The notes: generated by a model from the letters alone, not told the origin. 64,000 bases of DNA from JANMDU01 sp043777675 (GCA_043777675.1 JAYWHR010000055.1:1-64000), one strand, 5' to 3'; positions 1 through 7,936 are shown, counted from the first letter of the stretch. Program-made: numbers and translations.

Positions 1-641
1 GCGGGCTTGGTGTCGGCCAGTTTACGCAGCAAATCAACGCCCTCTTTTTGGCGCTGCACCCGCTCTTTCAAAGCCAACGCGGGGTCAAAGCTGGACGTAG
101 CCAGAGACTTTTCAATCGCGGCTATTTGCGCCACTTCTAGCTTGCCGTACACCATCTCGCTGCGGCCCACAGCAGATTTAAGGCGCTTGGCGTTGCGCTG
201 CGCAGGGCTGCTGGTGATGTAGTCACTGCTAAATTCGTCGATGGTTTTCTTTTGCTTTTTTTGCAGCACCAGCAGCTGCTCGGGCGTTACGGTGGGGGCC
301 CATTCCACCAGCGCGGGCATGGCGTTGTCGGCAATGGCGGTAACCATGCCGCGTGCTTCGTCGTACAAAGCGCAGGCTTGCGCGGGGGTGATGTTTTGCG
401 GCATCAGGGCTTGGCTTTTTTGCAACCAAGTGGCCACTTTGGGTAACTCGTTGCTACGGTGCCAGGCAAACAGTGCGGCAATACCGTCACGCACCTTGGG
501 CGTTTGCTGGTCGTTAAAGTCTACGTAGCCGTCCAGCCACCAGTAGGTTAAGTCTGGCGCTTGGTTGTAGGCAATTTTGATGGCGCTGCAACCTTGCAGT
601 AACACAACTGCAAGCATAATAAACCACCAACGACGGGACAC
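1..641 (-). CDS. DUF6279-type lipoprotein, 5' part only
   Basis: The reading frame runs off the left edge, so about 213 residues are visible and the C-terminus is missing. The start is GTG at 641 (MSRRWWFIM...), or possibly ATG at 617. A short basic and aromatic start is followed by a hydrophobic stretch and a lipobox (LLQGC, Cys at about residue 18), so this should be an envelope lipoprotein. After the Cys come AIKIAYNQAP and YWWLDGYVDFNDQQTPKVRD, the pattern I associate with the DUF6279 lipoprotein family of beta- and gammaproteobacteria; function unknown. It is head to head with glmU with only 4 bp between the start codons, so each ribosome binding region must lie inside the other gene. 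The family call rests on memory of the N-terminal motif. Confidence 0.75.
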   Translation of the reverse strand, partial: MSRRWWFIMLAVVLLQGCSAIKIAYNQAPDLTYWWLDGYVDFNDQQTPKVRDGIAALFAWHRSNELPKVATWLQKSQALMPQNITPAQACALYDEARGMVTAIADNAMPALVEWAPTVTPEQLLVLQKKQKKTIDEFSSDYITSSPAQRNAKRLKSAVGRSEMVYGKLEVAQIAAIEKSLATSSFDPALALKERVQRQKEGVDLLRKLADTKP

Positions 642-645
642 GCGT

Positions 646-2040
646 ATGAATTTAGATATTGTCATCATGGCAGCGGGCAAAGGCACCCGCATGAAAAGTA
701 AACTGCCTAAAGTGTTGCACAAACTCGCTGGACGCGCCTTGCTCGGGCACGTATTAACCACAGCAACGCAATTGCAGCCGCGCCGTGTGATCTTGATTAC
801 CGGCCACGGCGCTCCTGAAATCATAGCATTTAGCGCAGATTTCATGCCGGCTAACAATGGTTTCTCTATTAAAAATGTGCTCCAAGCGCCGCAGCTGGGT
901 ACAGGCCACGCCGTACAGCAAGCTGTGCCTGAGCTGGGCGATGACGGCATCACCCTCGTACTCTCAGGCGATGTACCGCTGACGCAGGCCGATACTTTGC
1001 AAGCATTGATCGCTCAGTGCGCGGGAACCAGCATGGCTTTGCTCACCATTGAGCCCACCGATCCGACAGGATATGGCCGCATTGTGCGTGAAGGTACTTC
1101 TGTGCGAGCCATCGTCGAGCAAAAAGATGCAAGCGACGAGCAAAAAAAGATCAGAGAAATCTACAGCGGCATCATGGCTGCACCGACTTCACAATTGAAG
1201 ACATATCTCGCACTTTTAGACAACAACAATGCACAAAAAGAGTTTTATCTGACGGATGTGGTCAAGCATGCCGTAGCCGCTGGCACGCCAGTCAGTGCGC
1301 TCAAAATCACGGATGCAGCACAGGTGGCAGGCATCAACAGCCCAGCGCAATTGCAGGAGCTCGAGCGTGAATACCAAAAACGAGTGGCTTATCGCCTGAT
1401 GGAGCAAGGCGTGCGCATCATGGATGCAGCGCGCTTTGATCTGCGCGGCGAGTTACATTGCGCGCAAGATGTGAGCATCGATGTGGGTTGTGTGTTTGAA
1501 GGCAGTGTGAGTCTTGCAGATGATGTGCGCATTGGGGCGCATTGTGTGATTGCCAATTGCACGATTGCAGCAGGCGCAGTGATTCATCCGTTCACGCACA
1601 TTGATGGCGGCAAAGAGGGTGTCAGTGTTGGTGCGGGTGCACTGATCGGGCCTTTCGCGCGCTTGCGGCCGGGTGCCGTGTTGGCTGAAGACGTGCATAT
1701 CGGCAATTTTGTGGAAGTGAAAAATTCCACGATGGCCAGGGGCGCTAAAGCTAACCACTTGGCTTACTTGGGCGATGCGACTGTGGGTGAGCGCGTCAAT
1801 TATGGCGCGGGCTCAATTACGGCCAATTACGATGGGGCCAATAAATATCGCACGGTGATCGAAGCGGATGTGCATGTGGGTAGCAATTGCGTCCTGGTTG
1901 CACCCGTCACTCTCGGCGCTGGCGGCACGATTGGCGGTGGCTCGACGATCACCAAAGATACTGCAGCAGGAGCACTCAGCATCGCGCGTGGTAAGCAAGT
2001 GTCGATTGCGGATTGGAAGCGGCCTGTGAAGAAGAAGTGA
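646..2040 (+). CDS. glmU: Bifunctional GlmU: GlcN-1-P acetyltransferase / GlcNAc-1-P uridyltransferase
   Basis: Cytoplasmic enzyme that makes UDP-GlcNAc for peptidoglycan and LPS. The start at 646 (MNLDIVIMAAGKGTRM) places the nucleotidyltransferase signature at residues 8-16; a longer frame from 577 would overlap the divergent lipoprotein. The N-terminal half is the uridyltransferase (LSGDVPL around 110, GYGRIVR around 145). The second half is a left-handed beta-helix acetyltransferase with hexapeptide repeats and NFVEVKNS / NHLAYLGD / NYGAGS. At 464 aa it is a little longer than the usual about 456. The extra residues lie at about 57-69 (IIAFSADFMPANNG), before VLQAPQLGTGHA, and are encoded by a copy of the dispersed repeat in antisense orientation. 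No intact promoter is obvious in the 5 bp gap. Confidence 0.97.
   Translation: MNLDIVIMAAGKGTRMKSKLPKVLHKLAGRALLGHVLTTATQLQPRRVILITGHGAPEIIAFSADFMPANNGFSIKNVLQAPQLGTGHAVQQAVPELGDDGITLVLSGDVPLTQADTLQALIAQCAGTSMALLTIEPTDPTGYGRIVREGTSVRAIVEQKDASDEQKKIREIYSGIMAAPTSQLKTYLALLDNNNAQKEFYLTDVVKHAVAAGTPVSALKITDAAQVAGINSPAQLQELEREYQKRVAYRLMEQGVRIMDAARFDLRGELHCAQDVSIDVGCVFEGSVSLADDVRIGAHCVIANCTIAAGAVIHPFTHIDGGKEGVSVGAGALIGPFARLRPGAVLAEDVHIGNFVEVKNSTMARGAKANHLAYLGDATVGERVNYGAGSITANYDGANKYRTVIEADVHVGSNCVLVAPVTLGAGGTIGGGSTITKDTAAGALSIARGKQVSIADWKRPVKKK
815..853 (-). repeat. Dispersed 44-bp element, copy 1 (inside glmU)
   Basis: Antisense to glmU. It contains the diagnostic ATGCCGGCTA end (844-853), preceded by TAGCGCAGATTTC. 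Encodes IIAFSADFMPANN in GlmU. Confidence 0.75.
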
Positions 2041-2366
2041 TTTTGTGAGTGGTTGGAAGATTTTTGTTTGGATCGAGCGGCTGCGATCTTGTGTTCTGCT
2101 GGTGATCCAAGAAAATCTTCCAACAAAAACGCTCGACTCTGGGCGGGCGGGCAACACCCAAAGTTTTGTCTATATTTTCATCGACATATTGTTAGGTGGC
2201 GCTTTGGTGCTTGAAAACCCATGGCGAGGTGGCTTATTTGGCAATGCGGGCGCAATCTGCTGTACAGCAGCTATGCGCCCGACCCAGAAATTTTCCTCAA
2301 GCTGGATCGTTAAGAATACAAGCCGAGACGCGATAATCAATGCAGCTTTATATAAAGGTGCACGCT
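2041..2366. other. glmU-dehydratase intergenic region with long inverted repeat
   Basis: No convincing gene. An inverted repeat has arms TTGGAAGATTTT (2053-2064) and AAAATCTTCCAA (2112-2123), extended inward by GGATC (2069-2073) and GATCC (2104-2108), around a loop of about 30 nt. It follows the glmU stop by 12 bp and may be a transcription terminator or processing site. It lacks a clear GC stem plus U-run on the + strand. The rest (2124-2366) should hold the promoter of the sugar-acid operon; I cannot point to one. Confidence 0.5.
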
Positions 2367-4097
2367 ATGCCTCATGAAACTCTCAAGCATCCTCTGCGCA
2401 GCCAGCAGTGGTTTGGCCGCCAAGACCGTGATGGCTTTGCCTATCGCAGCTGGGTCAAAGGCAAAGGCGTGCCACATGATCAGTTTGATGGCCGCCCGGT
2501 GATTGGCATTTGCAACACCTTCAGCGAGCTCACGCCCTGCAATTCGCATTTCCGCACGCTGGCTGAGCAAGTCAAAATTGGTGTGTATGAAGCGGGTGGT
2601 TTTCCGCTGGAGTTTCCGGTGATGAGCTTGGGCGAGACGCTCTTGCGCCCCACCGCCATGCTGTATCGCAATCTGGCCAGCATGGATGTGGAAGAAAGTA
2701 TTCGCGGTAACCCGATTGATGGCGTGGTGTTGCTCATGGGCTGCGACAAAACGACGCCCTCGCTCATCATGGGTGCAGCCAGCGTGGATTTGCCCACGAT
2801 TGGCGTGAGCGGTGGGCCGATGCTGAATGGCAAGTGGCGCGGCCAAGAGCTCGGCTCTGGCACAGGCGTGTGGAGCATGAGCGAACAGGTTCGTGCAGGG
2901 ACGCTCAAGTTGGCAGACTTTTTAAAGGCAGAGAGCTGCATGCACAGGAGCCACGGCCATTGCATGACGATGGGCACAGCGAGTACCATGGCCAGCATGG
3001 TGGAAGCACTTGGGCTGGGGCTGCCGGGCAATGCGGCCTACCCGGCTGTGGATGGCCGGCGTAATGTGCTCGCGCGTAACGCGGGGCGGCGCATTGTGCA
3101 AATGGTGAAGGATGATTTCAAGCTCTCCCAGATTCTCACGCGCGAGGCTTTTGAAAATGCGATTCGCACACTCGCTGCGATTGGCGGATCAACCAATGCT
3201 GTGATTCACTTGCTGGCGATAGCTGGCCGCGTGGGCTTTGATTTGAAGCTAGAAGATTTTGACCGCTTGGCTTCCGAGCTGCCTTGCATTTTGAATCTGC
3301 AACCCAGTGGTGAGCATTTGATGGAAGATTTTTGCTACGCCGGCGGCTTACCTGTGGTGATGAAAGAAATGGCTTCAGTGCTGCACATGAACCACGTCAC
3401 AGCCAGCGGGCAAACTGTGGCAGAGAACGTGAAAGACGCGGAGAACTACGATCCGCGCGTGATCAAAACTTTTGACAAGCCCTTTAAGGCCGCGGCAGGT
3501 ATTGCGGTGCTCAAAGGCAATCTCGCGCCGCGCGGCGCAGTGATCAAACCCAGCGCGGCGACTCCCGCTTTGCTACAACATACCGGGCGCGCGGTCGTAT
3601 TTGAAAACAGCGAAGATTTTCATGCCCGTATCGATGATGAAAATCTAGATGTTGATGAAAACTGTATTCTCGTTTTGAAGAATTGCGGCCCTAAAGGCTA
3701 TCCCGGCATGGCCGAGGTGGGTAATATGCCATTGCCACCCAAAGTTCTTAGAAAAGGTATCACGGATATGGTGCGCATCTCGGATGCCCGCATGAGCGGC
3801 ACAGCTTACGGAACTGTGGTGCTTCACACTGCGCCCGAGGCAGCAGCAGGAGGCCCGCTTGCCGTGGTGCAAAACGGCGACATGATTGAGCTCAATGTGA
3901 AAGAGCGGCGCATTCAGCTGCTGATCTCCGATGAGGAGTTGCAAGCGCGCCTAGCCCAATGGCAAGCGCCACCACCGGCTCTCTCATCGGGCTATTGGAA
4001 GCTCTATATCGATCATGTGAACCAAGCCGACGAAGGCTGTGATTTGGATTTCCTGCGCGGATGTCGCGGCTCATTTGTTCCCAAGGACAATCATTGA
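2367..4097 (+). CDS. IlvD/Edd-family sugar-acid dehydratase
   Basis: 576 aa, close to the length of L-arabinonate and related sugar-acid dehydratases. The chosen ATG at 2367 (MPHETLKHPLRSQQWFG) follows AAAGGTG with good spacing; the frame is open from 2340. Three cysteine motifs expected to hold a [2Fe-2S] cluster are visible: GICNTFSELTPC near 55-66, MGCDKTTPS near 123-131, and HRSHGHCMTMGTAST near 190-205. Later come AAIGGSTNAVIHL and GYPGMAEVGNMPLPP. Family members remove water from aldonates to give 2-keto-3-deoxy acids. Because a KdgK-type kinase and DgoK follow, the likely substrate is a hexonate or pentonate such as galactonate or arabinonate rather than the branched-chain precursor; the substrate is inferred. 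The family is certain, the substrate is not. Confidence 0.88.
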   Translation: MPHETLKHPLRSQQWFGRQDRDGFAYRSWVKGKGVPHDQFDGRPVIGICNTFSELTPCNSHFRTLAEQVKIGVYEAGGFPLEFPVMSLGETLLRPTAMLYRNLASMDVEESIRGNPIDGVVLLMGCDKTTPSLIMGAASVDLPTIGVSGGPMLNGKWRGQELGSGTGVWSMSEQVRAGTLKLADFLKAESCMHRSHGHCMTMGTASTMASMVEALGLGLPGNAAYPAVDGRRNVLARNAGRRIVQMVKDDFKLSQILTREAFENAIRTLAAIGGSTNAVIHLLAIAGRVGFDLKLEDFDRLASELPCILNLQPSGEHLMEDFCYAGGLPVVMKEMASVLHMNHVTASGQTVAENVKDAENYDPRVIKTFDKPFKAAAGIAVLKGNLAPRGAVIKPSAATPALLQHTGRAVVFENSEDFHARIDDENLDVDENCILVLKNCGPKGYPGMAEVGNMPLPPKVLRKGITDMVRISDARMSGTAYGTVVLHTAPEAAAGGPLAVVQNGDMIELNVKERRIQLLISDEELQARLAQWQAPPPALSSGYWKLYIDHVNQADEGCDLDFLRGCRGSFVPKDNH

Positions 4098-4145
4098 CGT
4101 CCCAAAGGACAATCACTGACATATCGAAGGGCAACCGCTGAGTCA
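4080..4145 (+). repeat. Three tandem degenerate 21-23-bp units at the dehydratase 3' end
   Basis: The last codons and stop of the dehydratase (CCCAAGGACAATCATTGACG, 4080-4099) are repeated at 4101-4120 (CCCAAAGGACAATCACTGAC) and more loosely at 4124-4143 (TCGAAGGGCAACCGCTGAGT). The third unit ends 8 bp before the kdgK start, so the whole dehydratase-kdgK spacer is made of these copies. Confidence 0.8.
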
Positions 4146-4150
4146 GCAAG

Positions 4151-5068
4151 ATGCAGTACGACGTTGTTGCGATTGGCGAAGGCATGGTGGAGTTCAACCA
4201 AACCGTGCCCGGCGCGCGCAATTACTTGCAGGGTTTTGGTGGTGATACCAGCAATGCCGTGATGGCAGCAGCAAGAGCCGGTGCGCACTGCGGCTACGTG
4301 AGCGCGGTAGGCGATGATGTTTTTGGTCAGAATTTGATCGATTTATGGCGTCTAGCCGGCATAGATATTGCGTTAGTAGCTATTAAATCAGGAGCGCCTA
4401 CAGGCTTGTATTTTGTAACGCATGGCAAGAGCGGCCATGAGTTTAGCTATCGCCGCAGTGCTTCAGCTGCCGCCACGATGCAGATCAACGACGCGCAACG
4501 CGAAGCCGTGGCCAGCACGCGCTGGCTGCATTACTCGGGCATCTCGCAAGCGATCTCAAGCAATGCAAGAGATCAATGTGCGGCCGCAGTGCGCGTTGCG
4601 AAAGAGGCGGGTGCGCAGATCAGTTTTGATGCCAATCTGCGACTGAAGCTCTGGTCATTAGAAGATGCCAAACGACACATGATTCCTGCGATTGCCGCTT
4701 GCGATTTGTTTTTGCCCAGCATGGATGATGTCGTTCAACTCAGTGGCCTCCATGATCCGCAAGCCATTGTGCGTTGGAGTCATGAGCTTGGTGCTAAGCA
4801 GGTGGTGCTCAAGATGGGTAGCGCAGGCGTGCTGGTAAGCGATGGATATGTGCAGCAGCAGATTGCTCCGATAGCGATGCAAGCGGTTGATGCCACGGGA
4901 GCAGGCGATTGTTTTGCTGGCAACATACTGGCGCGGCTCGCCCAAGGCGATGATCTCGTTCGCGCTGCGCGTTATGCCAATGCGGCCGCAGCTTTGTCTG
5001 TGCAAGGCTTTGGCGCTGTTGAGCCTCTGCCTTGGCCTGATGCTGTCTTTAAGCTACTCAAAATTTAG
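4151..5068 (+). CDS. kdgK: 2-keto-3-deoxy sugar-acid kinase, PfkB/ribokinase family (KdgK-like)
   Basis: 305 aa ribokinase-fold kinase. It should phosphorylate a 2-keto-3-deoxy acid to the 6-phosphate before aldol cleavage. The N-terminal FGGDTSNAVMAAARAGA (about 28-44) is the first PfkB signature region, TGLYFVTHG (about 85) is typical of KdgK, and the second signature DATGAGDCFAGN near 250 contains the catalytic Asp and the anion-hole glycines. It starts 53 bp after the dehydratase. Residues 68-81 (LAGIDIALVAIKSG) are encoded by a copy of the dispersed element. Compared with KdgK proteins I remember (LWxxxGVD...PTGLYF), there is little or no net length gain, so here the repeat seems to replace native sequence. 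Confidence 0.85.
   Translation: MQYDVVAIGEGMVEFNQTVPGARNYLQGFGGDTSNAVMAAARAGAHCGYVSAVGDDVFGQNLIDLWRLAGIDIALVAIKSGAPTGLYFVTHGKSGHEFSYRRSASAAATMQINDAQREAVASTRWLHYSGISQAISSNARDQCAAAVRVAKEAGAQISFDANLRLKLWSLEDAKRHMIPAIAACDLFLPSMDDVVQLSGLHDPQAIVRWSHELGAKQVVLKMGSAGVLVSDGYVQQQIAPIAMQAVDATGAGDCFAGNILARLAQGDDLVRAARYANAAAALSVQGFGAVEPLPWPDAVFKLLKI
4353..4393 (+). repeat. Dispersed 44-bp element, copy 2 (inside kdgK)
   Basis: TAGCCGGCATAGATATTGCG followed by GTAGCTATTAAATC. Same sense as kdgK; read as LAGIDIALVAIKS. Confidence 0.85.
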
Positions 5069-5154
5069 TAGTTCAATTGAATCGCTTGTCGTATATCCGC
5101 ACAAAATAGCACTAAAGCATTCACCTTCAAAAATACGTGCATCGATAATTCTGC

Positions 5155-6051
5155 ATGGCTATTTCTCCCACGCACCCTTTCATTGCTGTCGATTGGGGCA
5201 TCTCAAGTTTTCGGGCTGCCCTGATCGCTCCCGATGGTGAAATTTTGGATGAATTATCCGAGCCGCGCGGCATTTTGAGCTTTAAACAAGGTGAATTTGC
5301 CCAATACCTCATAGCTACTTGCGCGAAGATGACCAAAGCCGGTGGTCAATCGTTCGTGCTCTCCGGCATGATTGGGAGCAAAGATGGGATGGCCGAAGTG
5401 CCCTACTGCGCTTGCCCGGCCACCGTGATGGATGTGGCGCGCGGCGTGCGTTGGGCGGTCAAAGATCGCGTAGCGATTGCACCGGGTGTGCGGTTTGAGA
5501 ATGAAGATGTGATGCGCGGCGAAGAGATTCAAGTCTTCGGTGCGGCCGCTGTGCTCGGCCTGACGGACGCCACGATGATCTTGCCTGGCACACACAGCAA
5601 ATGGGTCAATCTTGAGGGCGGCGCTATTCTTGGTTTCAACACCTTCATGACCGGTGAGCTTTACGCACTTTTGGCGCAGCATTCGATCCTTGCCAAAAGC
5701 TTGCCGCAGCAATCTTCGCGGTTTGAGCCGCAAGCTTTCCTCAAAGGCATTGATGTGGCCAGCGAAGGCGTCAATATTTTGAACACGGCTTTTAGCGTAC
5801 GTGTGAAATCTTTGTTCAAAGAGCTCGCGCCCGAGCATGCTGCCAGTTATCTTTCTGGCTTGGTCATCGGCGAGGAGCTGGCAGCCATGCAAGTTCAGCC
5901 TGGCGTCGATTTAATTCTGGTGGGCAACCAGCAACTCACCGAGCGCTACCAGCTTGCTTTGGAGCATTTGGGAGCAAACGCGAAATCATTGGGCGCGCAA
6001 GCTGCTTGGGCGGGGCTGTATCAAATCTATCAAGCGCTCTCGAAAATTTAG
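5155..6051 (+). CDS. dgoK: 2-dehydro-3-deoxygalactonokinase
   Basis: 298 aa. DgoK phosphorylates 2-dehydro-3-deoxygalactonate (De Ley-Doudoroff route). Hallmarks are FIAVDWGISSFRA (about 9-21, phosphate-binding loop of the family), LSGMIGSKDGMAEVPY (about 68-83), and LPGTHSKWVNLEGG near 141-154 followed by TFMTGELYALL. The start at 5155 has no good Shine-Dalgarno. It follows kdgK by 86 bp on the same strand. Having both a PfkB-type kinase and DgoK in one cluster suggests more than one keto-deoxy acid is handled, or that one is redundant. No aldolase, transporter or regulator of the pathway is visible here. Confidence 0.92.
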   Translation: MAISPTHPFIAVDWGISSFRAALIAPDGEILDELSEPRGILSFKQGEFAQYLIATCAKMTKAGGQSFVLSGMIGSKDGMAEVPYCACPATVMDVARGVRWAVKDRVAIAPGVRFENEDVMRGEEIQVFGAAAVLGLTDATMILPGTHSKWVNLEGGAILGFNTFMTGELYALLAQHSILAKSLPQQSSRFEPQAFLKGIDVASEGVNILNTAFSVRVKSLFKELAPEHAASYLSGLVIGEELAAMQVQPGVDLILVGNQQLTERYQLALEHLGANAKSLGAQAAWAGLYQIYQALSKI

Positions 6052-6067
6052 AGCTGTATCATGCGAT

Positions 6068-6346
6068 TCATCTGCGCCAGCCGCCAGATAGAACCCACTG
6101 CACAGTTGCAGACCCAAGCACCATGGCTAAATAGGTCAACATCTTTCCATCTCGCCCGGTGAGGATCAGGCCGGTCACGAGGATAAGAAGGCATACTATA
6201 AAATTAATAGCAGCTTGCGCAATGAATGCGCCGGCTACTGGCTTGTTTTGCTTCAAAAATCGACCTAAAAATGTCATCAGCAACGCAACAAACATTGCGG
6301 GTAGCATGAAGTTGATCACATGCAAAGCCACATCGATCAAGCCCAT
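6068..6346 (-). CDS. Small membrane protein downstream of mpl
   Basis: 92 aa, not assigned to a named family. Three hydrophobic segments are visible: about 6-28 (VALHVINFMLPAMFVALL), about 38-62, and about 70-88. The start ATG at 6346 lies 2 bp beyond the mpl stop, so it is very likely translationally coupled to mpl. Residues 37-51 (VAGAFIAQAAINFIV), which form the start of the second membrane segment, are encoded by a sense copy of the dispersed repeat. The gene is convergent with dgoK (16 bp apart). Function unknown; linkage to mpl suggests an envelope role only weakly. Confidence 0.7.
   Translation of the reverse strand: MGLIDVALHVINFMLPAMFVALLMTFLGRFLKQNKPVAGAFIAQAAINFIVCLLILVTGLILTGRDGKMLTYLAMVLGSATVQWVLSGGWRR
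6194..6237 (-). repeat. Dispersed 44-bp element, copy 3 (inside the 92-aa membrane protein gene)
   Basis: On the minus strand: TAGCCGGCGCATTCATTGCG, then GCTATTAATTTTATAGTA. Sense orientation; encodes VAGAFIAQAAINFIV. Confidence 0.85.
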
Positions 6347-6348
6347 GC

Positions 6349-7791
6349 TTACGCCTTCAGATTCGCCAAAGCGGCCAGTAATTTGGCATGCACGCCACCA
6401 AAGCCGCCATTGCTCATGCAAACGATGTGATCGCCTGCTCGCGCTGCAGCTTGCACCTGAAGCACGAGTGTGTCCACATCGCCAGCCGTCAAAGCTCGCT
6501 CGCCCATCGGAAGCAATGCCTGCGCCGCATCCCAATCGAGCCCGGCCGTGTGGCAAAACGCGAGCGCCGCATTTTCCAAGCTCCAAGGCAATTGTGATTT
6601 CATGGTGCCCAGCTTCATCGTGTTGCTGCGCGGCTCAAAAACGGCGAGGATGCGTTGACCCTGGGTGGCGGTGTCAGCATCCAGTCGATCTCTCAGGCCA
6701 TCCAGCGTGGTGCGGATGGCTGTGGGGTGATGCGCGAAATCGTCGTAGACGGTGACTCCACTGACCACGCCGCGCACTTCCATGCGTCGCTTCACGTTTT
6801 GGAATTCGCCCAGAGCTTTTGCAGCCTGTGCCGGGCTAACGCCCACATGATCTGCCGCTGCAATCGCTGCTAATGCATTCAGTTGGTTGTGCAGACCGCT
6901 CAGAGCCCACTGAACGCGAGCTTGGGGTTGTCCACGCTTGAGCACGGTGAAATCATGTGCTGCACCTTGCGCTGACCAATCAGATACTGCAGCGCCAAAA
7001 CTGGCCTGTTCACTCCAGCAACCTTGATGCAGCACACGCGTTAAGCTTTCTTCCAAACCGTTAAACACCACGCGCCCGCTGGCTGGCACAGTGCGCACCA
7101 AGTGATGAAACTGCCGCTCAATCGCTGCGAGATCATCAAAAATATCGGCGTGGTCAAACTCTAAATTGTTCAGCAGTGCAGTGCGCGGGCGGTAATGCAC
7201 AAACTTGCTGCGCTTATCAAAAAAAGCGGTGTCGTATTCGTCAGCTTCAATCACGAACGGAGCCCCCACGCTATGCGCTTGCGCAGCGCCGCTGCGCCCC
7301 AAGGGGGCTGCTCGTTTGCCTAGCTTGGCCGACACCCCAAAGTTGAGTGGTACGCCACCTACCAAAAAACCAGGCTCCAAACCCGCATGCTCAAGAATCC
7401 AAGCCAGCATGGAAGTTGTCGTTGTCTTCCCATGCGTGCCCGCCACTGCGAGCACATGCCGGCCTTGAAGCACATTTTCCGAAAGCCATTGCGGCCCGCT
7501 CGTATAGCGCGCCCCGCTCTCCAAAATCGCTTCCATCAACGCAAACTTGGGCGAACCATTGGCCAATCGAGCCCGGCTGACGACATTGCCCACCACATAC
7601 ACATCAGGCCTTTGTGCCATTTGATCCGCACCAAAGCCTTCGATCAACTCGATGCCAAGCGCGCGAAGCTGATCGCTCATCGGCGGATACACGCCCGCAT
7701 CACATCCCGTGACCCGATGCCCCGCTTCTCGCGCGAGAGCCGCCAAGCCACCCATGAAAGTACCGCAGATGCCGAGAATATGAATATGCAT
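6349..7791 (-). CDS. mpl: UDP-N-acetylmuramate--L-Ala-gamma-D-Glu-meso-DAP ligase
   Basis: 480 aa Mur-ligase-fold enzyme that recycles murein tripeptide onto UDP-MurNAc. The start at 7791 (MHIHILGICGTFMGG) gives the family's N-terminal GICGTFMGG; an upstream frame to 7815 adds only an unlikely MTSLRIHT. Seen: AVAGTHGKTTTTSML (ATP P-loop, about 113-127), EADEYDTAFFDKRSKF (about 183-198), YDDFAHHPTA near 350. An extra segment at about 161-178 (RAAPLGRSGAAQAHSVGAPF), immediately before VIEADEYDTA, is encoded by a different repeat (7260-7309) and is not expected in Mpl. It is followed at once by the 92-aa membrane protein gene. Confidence 0.96.
   Translation of the reverse strand: MHIHILGICGTFMGGLAALAREAGHRVTGCDAGVYPPMSDQLRALGIELIEGFGADQMAQRPDVYVVGNVVSRARLANGSPKFALMEAILESGARYTSGPQWLSENVLQGRHVLAVAGTHGKTTTTSMLAWILEHAGLEPGFLVGGVPLNFGVSAKLGKRAAPLGRSGAAQAHSVGAPFVIEADEYDTAFFDKRSKFVHYRPRTALLNNLEFDHADIFDDLAAIERQFHHLVRTVPASGRVVFNGLEESLTRVLHQGCWSEQASFGAAVSDWSAQGAAHDFTVLKRGQPQARVQWALSGLHNQLNALAAIAAADHVGVSPAQAAKALGEFQNVKRRMEVRGVVSGVTVYDDFAHHPTAIRTTLDGLRDRLDADTATQGQRILAVFEPRSNTMKLGTMKSQLPWSLENAALAFCHTAGLDWDAAQALLPMGERALTAGDVDTLVLQVQAAARAGDHIVCMSNGGFGGVHAKLLAALANLKA
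7260..7309 (-). repeat. GC-rich palindromic repeat of a second family, inserted in mpl
   Basis: On the minus strand it begins AGCCCCCTTGGGGCGCAGCG and ends GCGTGGGGGCTCC. The outer arms AGCCCCC and GGGGGCT pair. It resembles an intergenic repeat I remember as common in Comamonadaceae. It is translated as AAPLGRSGAAQAHSVGAP inside Mpl. I saw no second copy in this window. Confidence 0.7.
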
Positions 7792-7814
7792 GGTATGGAT
7801 TCTAAGCGAGGTCA

Positions 7815-7857
7815 ACTATGATATTCATAGCATAGCGCGCAGGCTCTACGCCGGCAA
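7815..7857 (-). repeat. Dispersed 44-bp element, copy 4 (upstream of mpl)
   Basis: Diverged copy; minus strand reads TTGCCGGCGTAGAGCCTGCG, then GCTATGAATATCATAGT. Intergenic, 24 bp upstream of the mpl start. Confidence 0.65.
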
Positions 7858-7901
7858 GGTCATGCTTTTGTCTATAGAACTCTATTGAGAGTCAATCGGC
7901 G

Positions 7902-7936
7902 AAAAAAAGCCCGCTGCCTTTGCAAGCGAGCGGGCT
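7902..7936 (-). terminator. Rho-independent terminator after amt
   Basis: On the minus strand the stem AGCCCGCT pairs with AGCGGGCT across a 13-nt loop and runs straight into TTTTTTT. It lies 84 bp beyond the amt stop and closes the porin-glnK-amt operon. Confidence 0.85.

Noticed and set aside
5040..5154. Possible further copy of the dispersed element between kdgK and dgoK
   Set aside because: AATTTAGTAG and CGCTTGTCGTATATCCGC are reminiscent, but the GCCGGC core is missing; too weak to count.
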